Both the position numbers and the translations under genes were made by a program. A stretch of 30,541 nt of DNA from Cellvibrionales bacterium UBA1854 (GTDB taxonomy: Bacteria; Pseudomonadota; Gammaproteobacteria; Pseudomonadales; Porticoccaceae): contig DDII01000038.1 in NCBI GenBank assembly GCA_002338445.1, positions 1 to 30,541 on the forward strand. The letters run 5' to 3'. Under the pieces are notes generated by a model, which saw nothing but the letters and a program-made list of their open reading frames with translations, searched no databases and was not told the origin of the DNA. Positions 22,751-30,541 of the stretch are shown here, one piece after another (the first letter of the stretch is position 1; every line of letters begins with the position of its first letter).

Positions 22751-24847
22751 ATGCAGGGAGAGATGGAAAAGCGAGGTTCGATAGGTATTATCTGGATTGA
22801 TAACCCACCTGTTAATGCTATTTCGTTTGAGGTGAGGACAGGATTGGTAGATGCGGTTTACAGGGCTTCGATGGATGAGAGCATAGATGCGCTGGTATTG
22901 GCGTGCCGGGGTAGAACTTTTATGGCAGGTGCGGATATTTCAGAGTTCGCGTCAGGTGTGAAACCACCACACCTCGGGGATGTGGTTGATAAGCTCGCGG
23001 CGAGCCCCAAGATTATAGTGGCTGCCCTGTTTGGTACCACCTACGGAGGCGGTCTAGAGGTAGCGCTAGGATGTAATTATCGTATCGCACTCGCTTCTAG
23101 CAAGATCGGGCTTCCAGAGGTCAAACTTGGAATCATCCCAGGGGCTCAGGGTACACAAAGGTTGCCGAGACTTACTGGTGTCGAGTTTGCTCTAAAACTT
23201 ATTACTTCAGGAAATCCTGTATCTGCATCGGAGGCTTTGGCGGCAGGTGCGATTGATCGGATTGTAGAGGACAGTATCATCGAGGCTGCGGTAGAGTTTG
23301 CGGAGGAGCTAGTGCTTCGGGAGGCTCCTTTGAGAAAAAGCCATGAGCTGGTTATTGATTCGTCAGAGTTCGGTGAGGACTACTTCGATGCATTTCGTAC
23401 CTCTATATCAAGACGTACCCGAGGTATGGACGCCCCCGAGTGTTGTATACAGGCGGTGAAGGCTGCTACGGAACTACCATTTTCTGAGGGTGTCAATCGG
23501 GAGCGGGAGTTAAGCCGAAGTTGTATTCAAAATCCTCAATCGAAGGCATTGCAACATGTGTTTTTTGCGGAGCGCGCTGCGACTAAGGTGCCTGGATTGG
23601 CAAAAGATGCCCAGCTTACTCCAATAAATCGAGTGGGTATTATTGGGGCGGGTACCATGGGAGGCGGCATCGCGATGAACTTTGCTAATGTCGGACTCCC
23701 CATCACAATTCTTGAGGTGGAGCAGGAGGTACTTGACAAAGGTTTAGGAATAATACGCAAAAATTATGAGGCTAGCGCGCATAAAGGGCGCATCAGTTTT
23801 GAAATGGTTGAAAAGTGTATGAGCTTGATCGAGGGCACCACCAACTATGCTGATCTGACTGAAAGTGACCTTGTGATTGAAGCAGTGTTTGAAAATATGA
23901 GCGTAAAAAAGGAAGTTTTCTCTGCGCTCAACTCTATCGTAAGACCTGACACTATATTAGCGACAAATACCTCGTATCTTGATATAAATGAAATCTCATC
24001 AGTTGTTACAAATCCTGGGCGAGTCCTAGGAATGCATTTTTTCTCACCTGCCAATGTAATGCGTTTATTGGAGATTGTGCGTGCCGAAAAAACAAACCCA
24101 GAGGTACTCGCCACGGTGCTGAAATTAGCGAAGACGATAAACAAGGCGGGCGCCGTTGCCGGAGTATGTTATGGCTTTATTGGCAACAGAATGTTATCAG
24201 GATACGCGAGGGAAGCCCATAAATTGGTCTTAGAAGGGGCAAAAATGCAACAGGTTGATCGAGTCCTCTTCGATTTCGGTATGCCGATGGGAGTTATTGC
24301 TATGGCCGACATGGCAGGCATAGACATAGGATACCGTTTACGGGAGCAGATGGATGAGAGCACTTATGACATTCCCTCGACGTATGTTGCTGACCGATTG
24401 GTCGAGATGGGCCGCTATGGTCAGAAGTCGGGGGGCGGTTTCTACGACTACTCTCCGGGAAATAGAACGCCAATCCCCGCCGCGGTCAGTGAAAAATTGG
24501 TCTCAGAGGCGGCTAGAAAATTTGGTATTCAGCAACGTGAAATTCATGATTATGAAATAGTGGAGCGGTGTTTTTACTCCATGTGCAATATAGGTTTCGA
24601 ACTTTTAGACGAGGGTATGGCGTTCCGTTCGGGTGACATAGATACTGTTTACATAAATGGGTATGGATTCCCTGCTTGGCGAGGAGGACCCATGTATTGG
24701 GCTGAAAATAATGTAGGGCTTGATCGTATGCTCGATTCAATTCGTAAATTTGCTTATCAACATGGCGACCGCTGGTGGAAACCATCGCCGTTACTGGAGC
24801 GCTTAGTTGCGAAAAAGGCTAGTTTGCGCGATGTACAAAATAAATGA
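22751..24847 (+). CDS. Bifunctional enoyl-CoA hydratase / 3-hydroxyacyl-CoA dehydrogenase
   Basis: A 698-residue fusion for two successive beta-oxidation steps. The N-terminal crotonase domain (about 1-190) keeps both classical glutamates: E103 in GGGLEVALGC and E123 in GLPEVKLGIIPG. The dehydrogenase half starts at VGIIGAGTMGGGIAMNFANVG (295-315, NAD-binding). It has the catalytic pair H429 (GMHFFSP) and E441 (LLEIV), then two helical C-terminal domains. The layout is that of FadB-type and peroxisomal multifunctional enzymes. It adds water to a trans-2-enoyl-CoA and oxidises the 3-hydroxyacyl-CoA to the 3-keto form. I prefer ATG 22751, with GGAG seven bases upstream and the normal distance to IDNPPVNA. 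Starts at 22703 and 22721 are possible. No thiolase gene is in the window. Confidence 0.92.
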   Translation: MQGEMEKRGSIGIIWIDNPPVNAISFEVRTGLVDAVYRASMDESIDALVLACRGRTFMAGADISEFASGVKPPHLGDVVDKLAASPKIIVAALFGTTYGGGLEVALGCNYRIALASSKIGLPEVKLGIIPGAQGTQRLPRLTGVEFALKLITSGNPVSASEALAAGAIDRIVEDSIIEAAVEFAEELVLREAPLRKSHELVIDSSEFGEDYFDAFRTSISRRTRGMDAPECCIQAVKAATELPFSEGVNRERELSRSCIQNPQSKALQHVFFAERAATKVPGLAKDAQLTPINRVGIIGAGTMGGGIAMNFANVGLPITILEVEQEVLDKGLGIIRKNYEASAHKGRISFEMVEKCMSLIEGTTNYADLTESDLVIEAVFENMSVKKEVFSALNSIVRPDTILATNTSYLDINEISSVVTNPGRVLGMHFFSPANVMRLLEIVRAEKTNPEVLATVLKLAKTINKAGAVAGVCYGFIGNRMLSGYAREAHKLVLEGAKMQQVDRVLFDFGMPMGVIAMADMAGIDIGYRLREQMDESTYDIPSTYVADRLVEMGRYGQKSGGGFYDYSPGNRTPIPAAVSEKLVSEAARKFGIQQREIHDYEIVERCFYSMCNIGFELLDEGMAFRSGDIDTVYINGYGFPAWRGGPMYWAENNVGLDRMLDSIRKFAYQHGDRWWKPSPLLERLVAKKASLRDVQNK

Positions 24848-24876
24848 AAGCCTTTCCAGCGTAAGAAGGTAATCAA

Positions 24877-26034
24877 ATGTCACTAGACCGTGAAACCTTA
24901 TCTCAGCTTATTTTTACAGTTCGTCGTTTTGTGGAGGAGCGTTTGATACCCCTCGAGGCTCAAGTTTCCCAGGAAGATAAGCTTCCTGAGTATTTGTTGG
25001 ATGAAATGCGAGAATTAGGACTTTTTGGTCTGACGATTCCTAGTGAATATGGTGGCTTGGGACTGAACACTTTTGAAGAGTGTAAAGTTATAATGGAGAT
25101 GGGAAGGACTTCCCCCGCTTTTAGGTCCGTTATTGGAACAAACAACGGGATCGGTAGTCAGGGCATTGTTATACATGGCACTGAAGAGCAAAAGCGACGC
25201 TTTCTTCCATTGTTGGCGTCGGGCGAGGTGATTGGATCCTTTGCATTGACGGAGCCAGATTCAGGCTCAGACGCTGCCTCCCTAAGAACAGGTGCAGTGA
25301 AGGATGGCAATGACTATCTTCTCACTGGTACAAAGCGCTGGATAACGAATGCTAACATTGCTGGATTATTTACAGTCTTTGCGCGAACGAATGCTGAGGA
25401 GACGGGTTCAAAAGGTGTGACCGCATTTTTGGTCGACGCAAACTCCGAGGGTATCTCGCTGGGGTTACCGTATAAGAAGATGGGTCAACAGGGGGCTCAC
25501 GTTTGTGACGTAATTTTTGAAGACTGCCGGGTTCCTCAGGAAAATATAATTGGCGGACCAGAGCGGATAGGCCTTGGTTTCCAGACTGCGATGAAAACAC
25601 TAGATCGTGGCCGAATTCATATTTCTGCGCTTTCGGTTGGCTGTGCAAAAAGGCTGATAGAGCTTTCTGTGGCTTTTGCTCAGGATAGAAGGCAATTTGG
25701 TCGTCAAATATCCGACTTTCAGCTACCACAAGCGATGCTGGCCGAGAGCGAGACCGAATGCTATGCAGCTGAGTGTATGGTGCTAGATGCGGCTCAAAGA
25801 CGGGATTTAGGTGGTGATGTCAGGATGCTTGCGTCGTGTTGTAAATTATTCGCGACTGAGATGGTCGGCCGAGTTGCCGACCGAGCAGTCCAAATTCATG
25901 GAGGCGCTGGTTATATGGAGGAGTATGCAGTCGCTCGTTTTTATAGAGATGTGCGCTTATTGCGTATCTATGAGGGCACCAGTGAGATTCAAAAAACGAT
26001 CATAGCACGTGAGCTCGTTAAACGTTCAAGTTAA
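24877..26034 (+). CDS. Acyl-CoA dehydrogenase (catalytically complete)
   Basis: A 385-residue flavoprotein of standard length. SFALTEPDSGSDAASLRTGAVKDG and LTGTKRWITNAN form the FAD/substrate pocket, and QIHGGAGYMEEYAVARFYRDVR and IYEGTSEIQKTIIAREL close the protein. Glu in YEGT (E366) is the canonical catalytic base. It should introduce a trans-2 double bond into an acyl-CoA and pass electrons to electron-transfer flavoprotein. It lies 29 bp after the bifunctional gene, with AAGG seven bases before ATG, so SDR, bifunctional enzyme and this dehydrogenase make a compact beta-oxidation operon. Its stop overlaps the stop of the opposing gene by four bases (TTAA, 26031-26034), leaving no room for a separate terminator. 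Confidence 0.93.
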   Translation: MSLDRETLSQLIFTVRRFVEERLIPLEAQVSQEDKLPEYLLDEMRELGLFGLTIPSEYGGLGLNTFEECKVIMEMGRTSPAFRSVIGTNNGIGSQGIVIHGTEEQKRRFLPLLASGEVIGSFALTEPDSGSDAASLRTGAVKDGNDYLLTGTKRWITNANIAGLFTVFARTNAEETGSKGVTAFLVDANSEGISLGLPYKKMGQQGAHVCDVIFEDCRVPQENIIGGPERIGLGFQTAMKTLDRGRIHISALSVGCAKRLIELSVAFAQDRRQFGRQISDFQLPQAMLAESETECYAAECMVLDAAQRRDLGGDVRMLASCCKLFATEMVGRVADRAVQIHGGAGYMEEYAVARFYRDVRLLRIYEGTSEIQKTIIARELVKRSS

Positions 26035-27170
26035 AAGCCAGATAATTCCGAGAAGCGTTTTGTATGATAGCGTTGATCCCCAAATAAAAGTTGCGCAACT
26101 CGAGCGCGCTTCAAAAAGAAACCAATGTCGAATTCGTCTGTCATACCTATTCCGCCATGCATCTGAACCGCCTCGTTCGTGGCTAGAGCAGCAATCTTGC
26201 ATGTTTTTGCTTTAGCTGAGCTTGCCAGTCTTGGCGTACTCAAACTGGGGTCATCAAGTGATCGGAGAGCTTTTAAAACTATGGACTTGCACAACTCGAT
26301 CTCTGACCATAATGTTGCCGCGCGATGTTGTAATGCTTGAAAGCTACCAATGTTTACGCCAAATTGTTTTCTCTCTTTAAGGTAGCTAAGGGTGCGTCGA
26401 AAACTTTCAATTGAAATACCGAGAAGCTCGGCAGCTAAATGTGTGTTAGCGATATCTAAAATGATAGATAAAACGTTGTGTCCGTTACCGATACCGCCGA
26501 GAATTTGATGCTCTCCAATCAATACATCTTCAAGCACTACTGTCGATGAGTTGCGGCTATCCACCATGGGTACCCTCGTAATTTTAATACCCTCGCTTGT
26601 TGTTGGCACTATAAAAAGGGTTGTACTGTTTTTGGTCACCTGATTATTGGACGTCTTTGCTGATACTATCAGGTTATCTGAAATATGACCGTCTACAACA
26701 TAATGTTTTACTCCGGAAAGTAGGTAATCACTTCCACTCTTTTCCGCTTTACAATTAACTAATTCTGGATTATGGCGTGGGGCCTCGTCTATGGCAAGAG
26801 TCAAGAAAAGTTCCCCGGCTGCAATTGGAGGGAGTAAATCTTTTTTTTGCTGCTCGGTACCAGAGTGTTCAATTGCAGAGACCCCCAATATAGATGATGC
26901 GAACAGAGGAGAACTGGCCAAAAAGCTACCGACTTGTTCACTGATCTGCCCCATAGCAACGTGCGAAAAACCGAGTCCGCCGTAATCTTCGGAAACTAGT
27001 ACTGCGGGCCAGCCAAGATCTATCATTTGACCCCAAAGTGAATTTGAGTAGCCTCGAGAGGAATTACCGTCGCGAAGTTCTCGATGTAAACTGGGTCCTG
27101 CATGGGTGTTTAAAAACTCTATCGCTGAATCCTTAACCATGGACTCCTCTTGATTAAGTAATAGTTCCAT
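26031..27170 (-). CDS. Acyl-CoA dehydrogenase family protein, degenerate subunit
   Basis: A 379-residue acyl-CoA dehydrogenase-fold protein. YGGLGFSHVAMGQISEQVG, AVQMHGGIGMTDEFDIGFFLKRA and the overall length identify the family. The C-terminal block reads LLFGDQRYHTKRF instead of Y-E-G-T-x-E-I-Q, so the usual catalytic Glu is missing. The helix-G region (ILDIANTHLAAELLG) also lacks a Glu. The LFGD-xx-H ending is typical of the partner subunit in heteromeric alpha2beta2 acyl-CoA dehydrogenases such as those of steroid side-chain degradation. Its ATG follows the stop of the neighbouring dehydrogenase by two bases (TAG-AG-ATG), favouring coupled translation and a complex with it. It is tail-to-tail with the plus-strand dehydrogenase, sharing TTAA. 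Confidence 0.88.
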   Translation of the reverse strand: MELLLNQEESMVKDSAIEFLNTHAGPSLHRELRDGNSSRGYSNSLWGQMIDLGWPAVLVSEDYGGLGFSHVAMGQISEQVGSFLASSPLFASSILGVSAIEHSGTEQQKKDLLPPIAAGELFLTLAIDEAPRHNPELVNCKAEKSGSDYLLSGVKHYVVDGHISDNLIVSAKTSNNQVTKNSTTLFIVPTTSEGIKITRVPMVDSRNSSTVVLEDVLIGEHQILGGIGNGHNVLSIILDIANTHLAAELLGISIESFRRTLSYLKERKQFGVNIGSFQALQHRAATLWSEIELCKSIVLKALRSLDDPSLSTPRLASSAKAKTCKIAALATNEAVQMHGGIGMTDEFDIGFFLKRARVAQLLFGDQRYHTKRFSELSGF

Positions 27171-27172
27171 CT

Positions 27173-28357
27173 CTACCCTAGTCCAAGTATTCTTTTAGAT
27201 ATGATGTTTAGCTGGATTTCAGAGGTGCCCCCCTCGATGGAGTTGCCTTTTGACCGCAGCCAAGGTCGTGCAATAGAATCTTCTCCCCAGCCGAGCGCTG
27301 CACCACCATGAATACTCATTTCAAGCTCATGTCGACGTTTATTTAATTCAGTGCCATAGTATTTAAGCATAGCTGATGTATTTCCGACGCCAGAGGACTT
27401 AATTTCTAAATTTACACGCTCCATTGTTAGCTGATGGCATTCATAATCGATTTCCCATTCTGCTATTTCAGTTCGGAGACCTGAATCTGAAAGCTGGCCG
27501 TCGCGCAAACCTAATAAATCTACCGCCTCTTCGGATAGGGTTTGTCTTCTAGCTACGTTACCGATGTCGCCAATGTTCTGGCGTTCATGAGTCAGAAGGT
27601 ACTTTGCTATCGTCCATCCTTTGTTAATTTCTCCGACAACTTGATTTTTTTCAACTTTGACATTATCTAGATAAGTTTCACAGAATGGTGATGCGCCGGA
27701 AATAAGTTTTATCGGCCGCACTGTCACGCCGGTGCTCTCCATATCAAATAACACTAAACTAATTCCATAGTGTTTTCCCGATTCGAAGTCAGTCCTTACC
27801 AGACAGAACATCCAGTCAGATTTGTCGGCACTAGATGTCCAAACCTTTTGGCCATTGACGATGAAATGATCGCCAAAATCTTCTGCCCTTGTTTGCAGTC
27901 CTGCCAAGTCAGATCCAGAATTTGGTTCGCTGTATCCCTGACACCAGCGTATTTCTCCGCGGATCATCTTTGGTAAATGCTCACGTTTGAGTTTCTCAGA
28001 GCCAAATTCAAGGATTGCTGGCCCTATCATTGATAGACCCATGCTACTGAATATTGGGCTTCTGGCCTTGATAGCAGAGAGCTCTTCCTTGAGAACCTGC
28101 TCCTGTTCTTTTGAAAGACCGCCGCCTCCATATTCACATGGCCAAGTTGGGGCGACCCAACCTTTTGAAATCATACTTTCCACCCAGGCTCTTTGGTCAT
28201 CACTGTAGTAGGAGCTTCTTCGGCCTCCACAGTACTTTTCTTTATCCTCAACAACAGGTGTTCTCATGCTTTGAGGACAATGGTTTTCAAGCCAATCCCG
28301 AGTTTCGAGCCTAAAATCATTAAGGTCATGCACGTCTTTATCCCTCACTGTTATCAT
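27173..28357 (-). CDS. Acyl-CoA dehydrogenase, catalytic subunit of a probable pair
   Basis: A 394-residue acyl-CoA dehydrogenase. GYSEPNSGSDLAGLQTRAEDFGD and VNGQKVWTSSADKSDWMFCLVRTD are the flavin/substrate blocks; the C-terminus SIEGGTSEIQLNIISKRILGL is a recognised variant with extra Gly. A Glu is present both there (about 375) and at the helix-G position in LLTHERQNIG, so either could be the base. The combination of a catalytic member with an adjacent degenerate member two bases downstream is the arrangement of heterotetrameric dehydrogenases that accept bulky CoA thioesters, for example steroid side chains. It is the first gene of the pair; the ATG has no good ribosome-binding site. The 118 bp before it, up to the protease stop, show no clear terminator. 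Confidence 0.9.
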   Translation of the reverse strand: MITVRDKDVHDLNDFRLETRDWLENHCPQSMRTPVVEDKEKYCGGRRSSYYSDDQRAWVESMISKGWVAPTWPCEYGGGGLSKEQEQVLKEELSAIKARSPIFSSMGLSMIGPAILEFGSEKLKREHLPKMIRGEIRWCQGYSEPNSGSDLAGLQTRAEDFGDHFIVNGQKVWTSSADKSDWMFCLVRTDFESGKHYGISLVLFDMESTGVTVRPIKLISGASPFCETYLDNVKVEKNQVVGEINKGWTIAKYLLTHERQNIGDIGNVARRQTLSEEAVDLLGLRDGQLSDSGLRTEIAEWEIDYECHQLTMERVNLEIKSSGVGNTSAMLKYYGTELNKRRHELEMSIHGGAALGWGEDSIARPWLRSKGNSIEGGTSEIQLNIISKRILGLG

Positions 28358-28475
28358 TAATAATTATACGATGGTTTTGGCCATGGGTATTTTCCTTATC
28401 AGCGAACCACTTGTAATTTTGATATTATCCCCCAAAAAATTTACTTTCCATCCGATTCTTCTTGTTTCCTCGATG

Positions 28476-29228
28476 TCACGGTAAACTCATACTAAACCGT
28501 TTTAATTCATCTAGCACTTCATCATCAATTAGCCGCGCTTGTCCAAGAATACCCTCAATGTTGAAATGGGGAAGGTGGGTGATAATTAACTGGCCGCCAT
28601 GTACACCAATAAGTTCTAGTGTCTGCAAATTAAGCAATGGTGCTCCAGAAACCCCTGGCCCATGAGCGCAATTGTGTAACAGAAGAGTGGGGTGCTCGAC
28701 GTGGGGTGATTGCATGGATCTGCAGTTTTCAACACTCTTAATCTTACCTAATTTCCCATCATAAACAAGCATTGCTAAGGATAATTTTTTTTTTGTGTTT
28801 GGCAGAGACTCTTGTGAATAGCGCCGCAGTCGCAGTTTAGGCGCATGAAGTTTTTGATTTAGCATGGCAAAAACCCAATCTTTGCTCATGCCCTCCAGCG
28901 CATCGCTGCCTCGCAACAATTTTCCGGGAGTCGATATTTTTGAGATGAGGAAATTTTGAAAACGAGCGTTAGAAGCTCTGTATGAGCAGCTTCTGAAGGC
29001 CGAGCGAGTTTTTCGATCCAAAAGCACATGAGCTGCAGTGATAACAATGGAATAATCTTCCCTATCATGCTGTATATGTGATGCTGTTCCACGGATTAAG
29101 CCATCACAGAATATCGTCCCTATTGCCTCTAGCATTGAATTTGTTTGATTTTGACTGGTCCATGCCAGGGTACTGTGTGTCACAACTACCATAAGTAGTG
29201 TTAACCGTTTGACCGGTTTATTGTTCAT
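28476..29228 (-). CDS. Exported trypsin-like serine protease
   Basis: A 250-residue chymotrypsin-fold protein with a signal peptide: basic NNKPVKR, hydrophobic LTLLMVVV, possible cleavage after TLA near residue 22. The catalytic triad can be placed at H67 (VITAAHVL), D117 (SKDWVFAML) and S194 (GPGVSGAPLLN, replacing the common GDSGGP). Cysteines at 41, 81, 169 and 187 could form disulfides in the periplasm. It is short and has no PDZ domain, so it is not a complete DegP/HtrA protein; a small periplasmic or secreted protease is likely. The ATG at 29228 overlaps the rsmE stop in ATGA, which decides the start over the upstream ATG at 29243. Coupling to an rRNA methyltransferase gene is unusual and the function is unknown. 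Confidence 0.83.
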   Translation of the reverse strand: MNNKPVKRLTLLMVVVTHSTLAWTSQNQTNSMLEAIGTIFCDGLIRGTASHIQHDREDYSIVITAAHVLLDRKTRSAFRSCSYRASNARFQNFLISKISTPGKLLRGSDALEGMSKDWVFAMLNQKLHAPKLRLRRYSQESLPNTKKKLSLAMLVYDGKLGKIKSVENCRSMQSPHVEHPTLLLHNCAHGPGVSGAPLLNLQTLELIGVHGGQLIITHLPHFNIEGILGQARLIDDEVLDELKRFSMSLP

Positions 29229-29956
29229 TTCATATCGCCCCAAACTGACTGTAAGACGCTAATTGCTGCAATGGGTGCGGTCTCCGTTCTCAAAATTCTC
29301 GGCCCGAGACTTAATTTATGGAAGTTAGCTGATTCAGTATTTTTAATTTCTTCCTCATCCAAGCCCCCCTCAGGTCCCACTAGAAGTGAAACAGAGTTAG
29401 CAGGTTTTATGAAAGTATTGACAGTTTTTTGTCCTCTCGGGTCAAGAACGAATCTGACCTGCTCATTCACACTAAATACCCAATCGGAAACTGTTTTGGG
29501 ATTGGCCAGTTTTGGAATACGATTTCGCAGACTTTGCCGACACGCAGTTATTGCTATTTGCTGCCAATGTGACAACTTTTTTTTGAGTCGTGCTGCAGGT
29601 AGTTTGACTTCAGAACGTCTTGTAAATAACGGAGTAATAATATCAACTCCAAGTTCTGTTGTTTTTTGAATTACAAAGTCCATTCGCTCTCCTCGAGAAA
29701 TGCCGATCCCAAGGTGTATGTTTAGGCTGGATTCACGCTCGACAGGGTCAAAATGCTTGACTTCTACTAGTACGAGATTCTTCTTGATTTCAATCGCCTC
29801 GCAAAAGTATTCACCTCCAAGGCCATTGAATATACTTACAGCATCGCCGGTTGAAAGACGCAAAACGGTACGTATGTAATGCGCATTGCTGGAGCTAACA
29901 TTAAACCTTTGCCCTACCTTGATAAGGTGCGGTTCGAAAACGCGGGGAGTACGCAT
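29225..29956 (-). CDS. rsmE: 16S rRNA m3U1498 methyltransferase RsmE
   Basis: A 243-residue SPOUT-class methyltransferase. It begins MRTPRVFEPHLIKVGQRF, close to the E. coli RsmE start (M-R-I-P-R-I-Y), followed by the PUA-like RNA-binding region. The SAM-binding trefoil knot is at the C-terminus: SLLVGPEGGLDEEEI and LSLGPRILRTETAPIAAISVLQ. RGERMDFVIQKTTELGV is also diagnostic. It methylates N3 of U1498 in 16S rRNA in the mature small subunit. The start is ATG 29956; a GTG two codons upstream is less likely. Its end overlaps the protease gene. It follows ahcY after about 150 bp that show no clear terminator or promoter. Confidence 0.95.
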   Translation of the reverse strand: MRTPRVFEPHLIKVGQRFNVSSSNAHYIRTVLRLSTGDAVSIFNGLGGEYFCEAIEIKKNLVLVEVKHFDPVERESSLNIHLGIGISRGERMDFVIQKTTELGVDIITPLFTRRSEVKLPAARLKKKLSHWQQIAITACRQSLRNRIPKLANPKTVSDWVFSVNEQVRFVLDPRGQKTVNTFIKPANSVSLLVGPEGGLDEEEIKNTESANFHKLSLGPRILRTETAPIAAISVLQSVWGDMK

Positions 29957-30109
29957 AGGCACTTAACAATATATGGTCTATACGCTATTCTGGCATGTTG
30001 GGAACACTAATGCGAGTTACCCCTGAGGAGTCAATCAAATAAAGTTATCGCATGTTAGATGGAGCTCTGAAGCCAACAAACAAATCGAAGACAAATTCAA
30101 TCACAGGAG

Positions 30110-30541
30110 TCAATACTTATATGAGTCTGGTTTAAAGGGCCCTTCAATTGGTACTTTTATGTAATCAGCTTGTTCCTGCGTTAACTTTGTAATTACCCCT
30201 CCAAACCCGCGCACCATGTATGCCGCTACTTCCTCATCCAGCCGCTTAGGCAATACTTCAACTTTAAGCATGGAAGATTTGGTTTCAAGATCTTGCTCTG
30301 CAAATCGTTTGTTAAAAAGCTCCATCTGCGCTAGCACTTGATTAGCAAATGACCCGTCCATTATCCTGCTGGGATGTCCGGTCGCGTTTCCCAGGTTTAC
30401 AAGACGGCCCTCAGCTAAGAGTATAAGATGGTCTTGGGTGTCACTGCTTCGGAATATTTTATGAACTTGCGGTTTAACTTCTTCCCACTTCCAGTTTTCA
30501 CGCATATACCCAGTATCAATTTCATTATCAAAATGTCCAAT
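30110..30541 (-). CDS. ahcY: Adenosylhomocysteinase, C-terminal part (cut by window edge)
   Basis: The last 143 codons of S-adenosylhomocysteine hydrolase; the frame is open through the right edge. IGHFDNEIDTGYMRENWKWEEVKPQVHKI, LAEGRLVNLGNATGHPS-RIMDGSFANQV (SAM-cycle NAD-binding and dimer region) and the C-terminal PFKPDSYKY, whose Lys and Tyr reach the neighbouring subunit's NAD, identify it with confidence. The enzyme splits S-adenosylhomocysteine into adenosine and homocysteine in the methyl cycle. Its 5' end, promoter and any SAH riboswitch are outside the window. Its position next to rsmE, a SAM-dependent enzyme, marks the return to housekeeping genes. Confidence 0.96.
   Translation of the reverse strand: MGHFDNEIDTGYMRENWKWEEVKPQVHKIFRSSDTQDHLILLAEGRLVNLGNATGHPSRIMDGSFANQVLAQMELFNKRFAEQDLETKSSMLKVEVLPKRLDEEVAAYMVRGFGGVITKLTQEQADYIKVPIEGPFKPDSYKY

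Noticed and set aside
30010..30053. ATGCGA/TCGCAT inverted repeat between rsmE and ahcY
   Set aside because: Only six bases with a 32-nt spacer; no T-run, so no terminator call.
1..30541. CRISPR arrays, tRNA genes, insertion sequences, attachment sites
   Set aside because: No regularly spaced repeats, no cloverleaf-like segments noticed, and no transposase or integrase-like reading frames.

Overview
The window looks like a stretch of a free-living, probably marine, gammaproteobacterial chromosome. I judge this from the mid-40s % GC (by eye), the dense packing with ATGA-type overlaps, an rsmE/ahcY housekeeping end, and a long run of acyl-CoA, sulfatase, DUF3604 and GPH-transporter genes of the kind common in marine heterotrophs. 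The lineage is an inference; there is no rRNA or other taxonomic marker here. I see no tRNA, rRNA, IS element, phage gene or CRISPR array.

Layout. (1) 1-421: 3' end of a type-B carboxylesterase, + strand. (2) 476-5898: minus-strand operon of glycerol-dehydrogenase-like enzyme, crotonase-family protein, ADP-ribosylglycohydrolase-family protein and exported DUF3604 protein. (3) 6021-7724: acyl-CoA synthetase, divergent from (2), with two TTTGCAAA palindromes in the shared promoter region. (4) 8003-16757: minus-strand run of VOC protein, crotonase-family protein, GPH/MFS transporter, second acyl-CoA synthetase, APH-fold kinase and ribokinase, then a lipoprotein sulfatase. (5) 16924-18474: TPP-dependent enzyme on the + strand, with two dyad-symmetric sites in front of it. 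(6) 18498-21676: minus-strand ACAD10/11-like acyl-CoA dehydrogenase, TauD-type dioxygenase and nucleoside hydrolase. (7) 21886-26034: plus-strand SDR, bifunctional hydratase/3-hydroxyacyl-CoA dehydrogenase and acyl-CoA dehydrogenase. (8) 26031-28357: two adjacent minus-strand acyl-CoA dehydrogenases, one with catalytic residues and one without. (9) 28476-30541: trypsin-like protease, rsmE and the 3' end of ahcY.

How the genes may work together. Most of 0.5-28.4 kb reads as one catabolic neighbourhood. Two acyl-CoA synthetases activate acids. Four acyl-CoA dehydrogenase-family proteins, three crotonase domains, an SDR and a 3-hydroxyacyl-CoA dehydrogenase shorten the chain. An APH-fold kinase directly behind a ligase, plus an ACAD10/11-type protein lacking the usual catalytic Glu, is the gene set known from levulinate (Lva) and mammalian ACAD10/11 4-hydroxyacid catabolism. 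A second theme is the cleavage of decorated sugars: sulfatase, GPH symporter, ADP-ribosylglycohydrolase-fold enzyme, nucleoside hydrolase, ribokinase and glycerol-dehydrogenase-like enzyme. A conjugate carrying a sulfate ester, a pentose and a hydroxylated or branched acyl part would use both sets; the substrate itself is unknown.

Beyond genes, the window holds several long inverted repeats inside coding sequence. The strongest are a 14-bp perfect stem with a GTAA loop in the first ligase and a 24-bp perfect palindrome in the ADP-ribosylglycohydrolase gene. Starts were reassigned from the longest frame where a ribosome-binding site or family N-terminus favours an internal codon.
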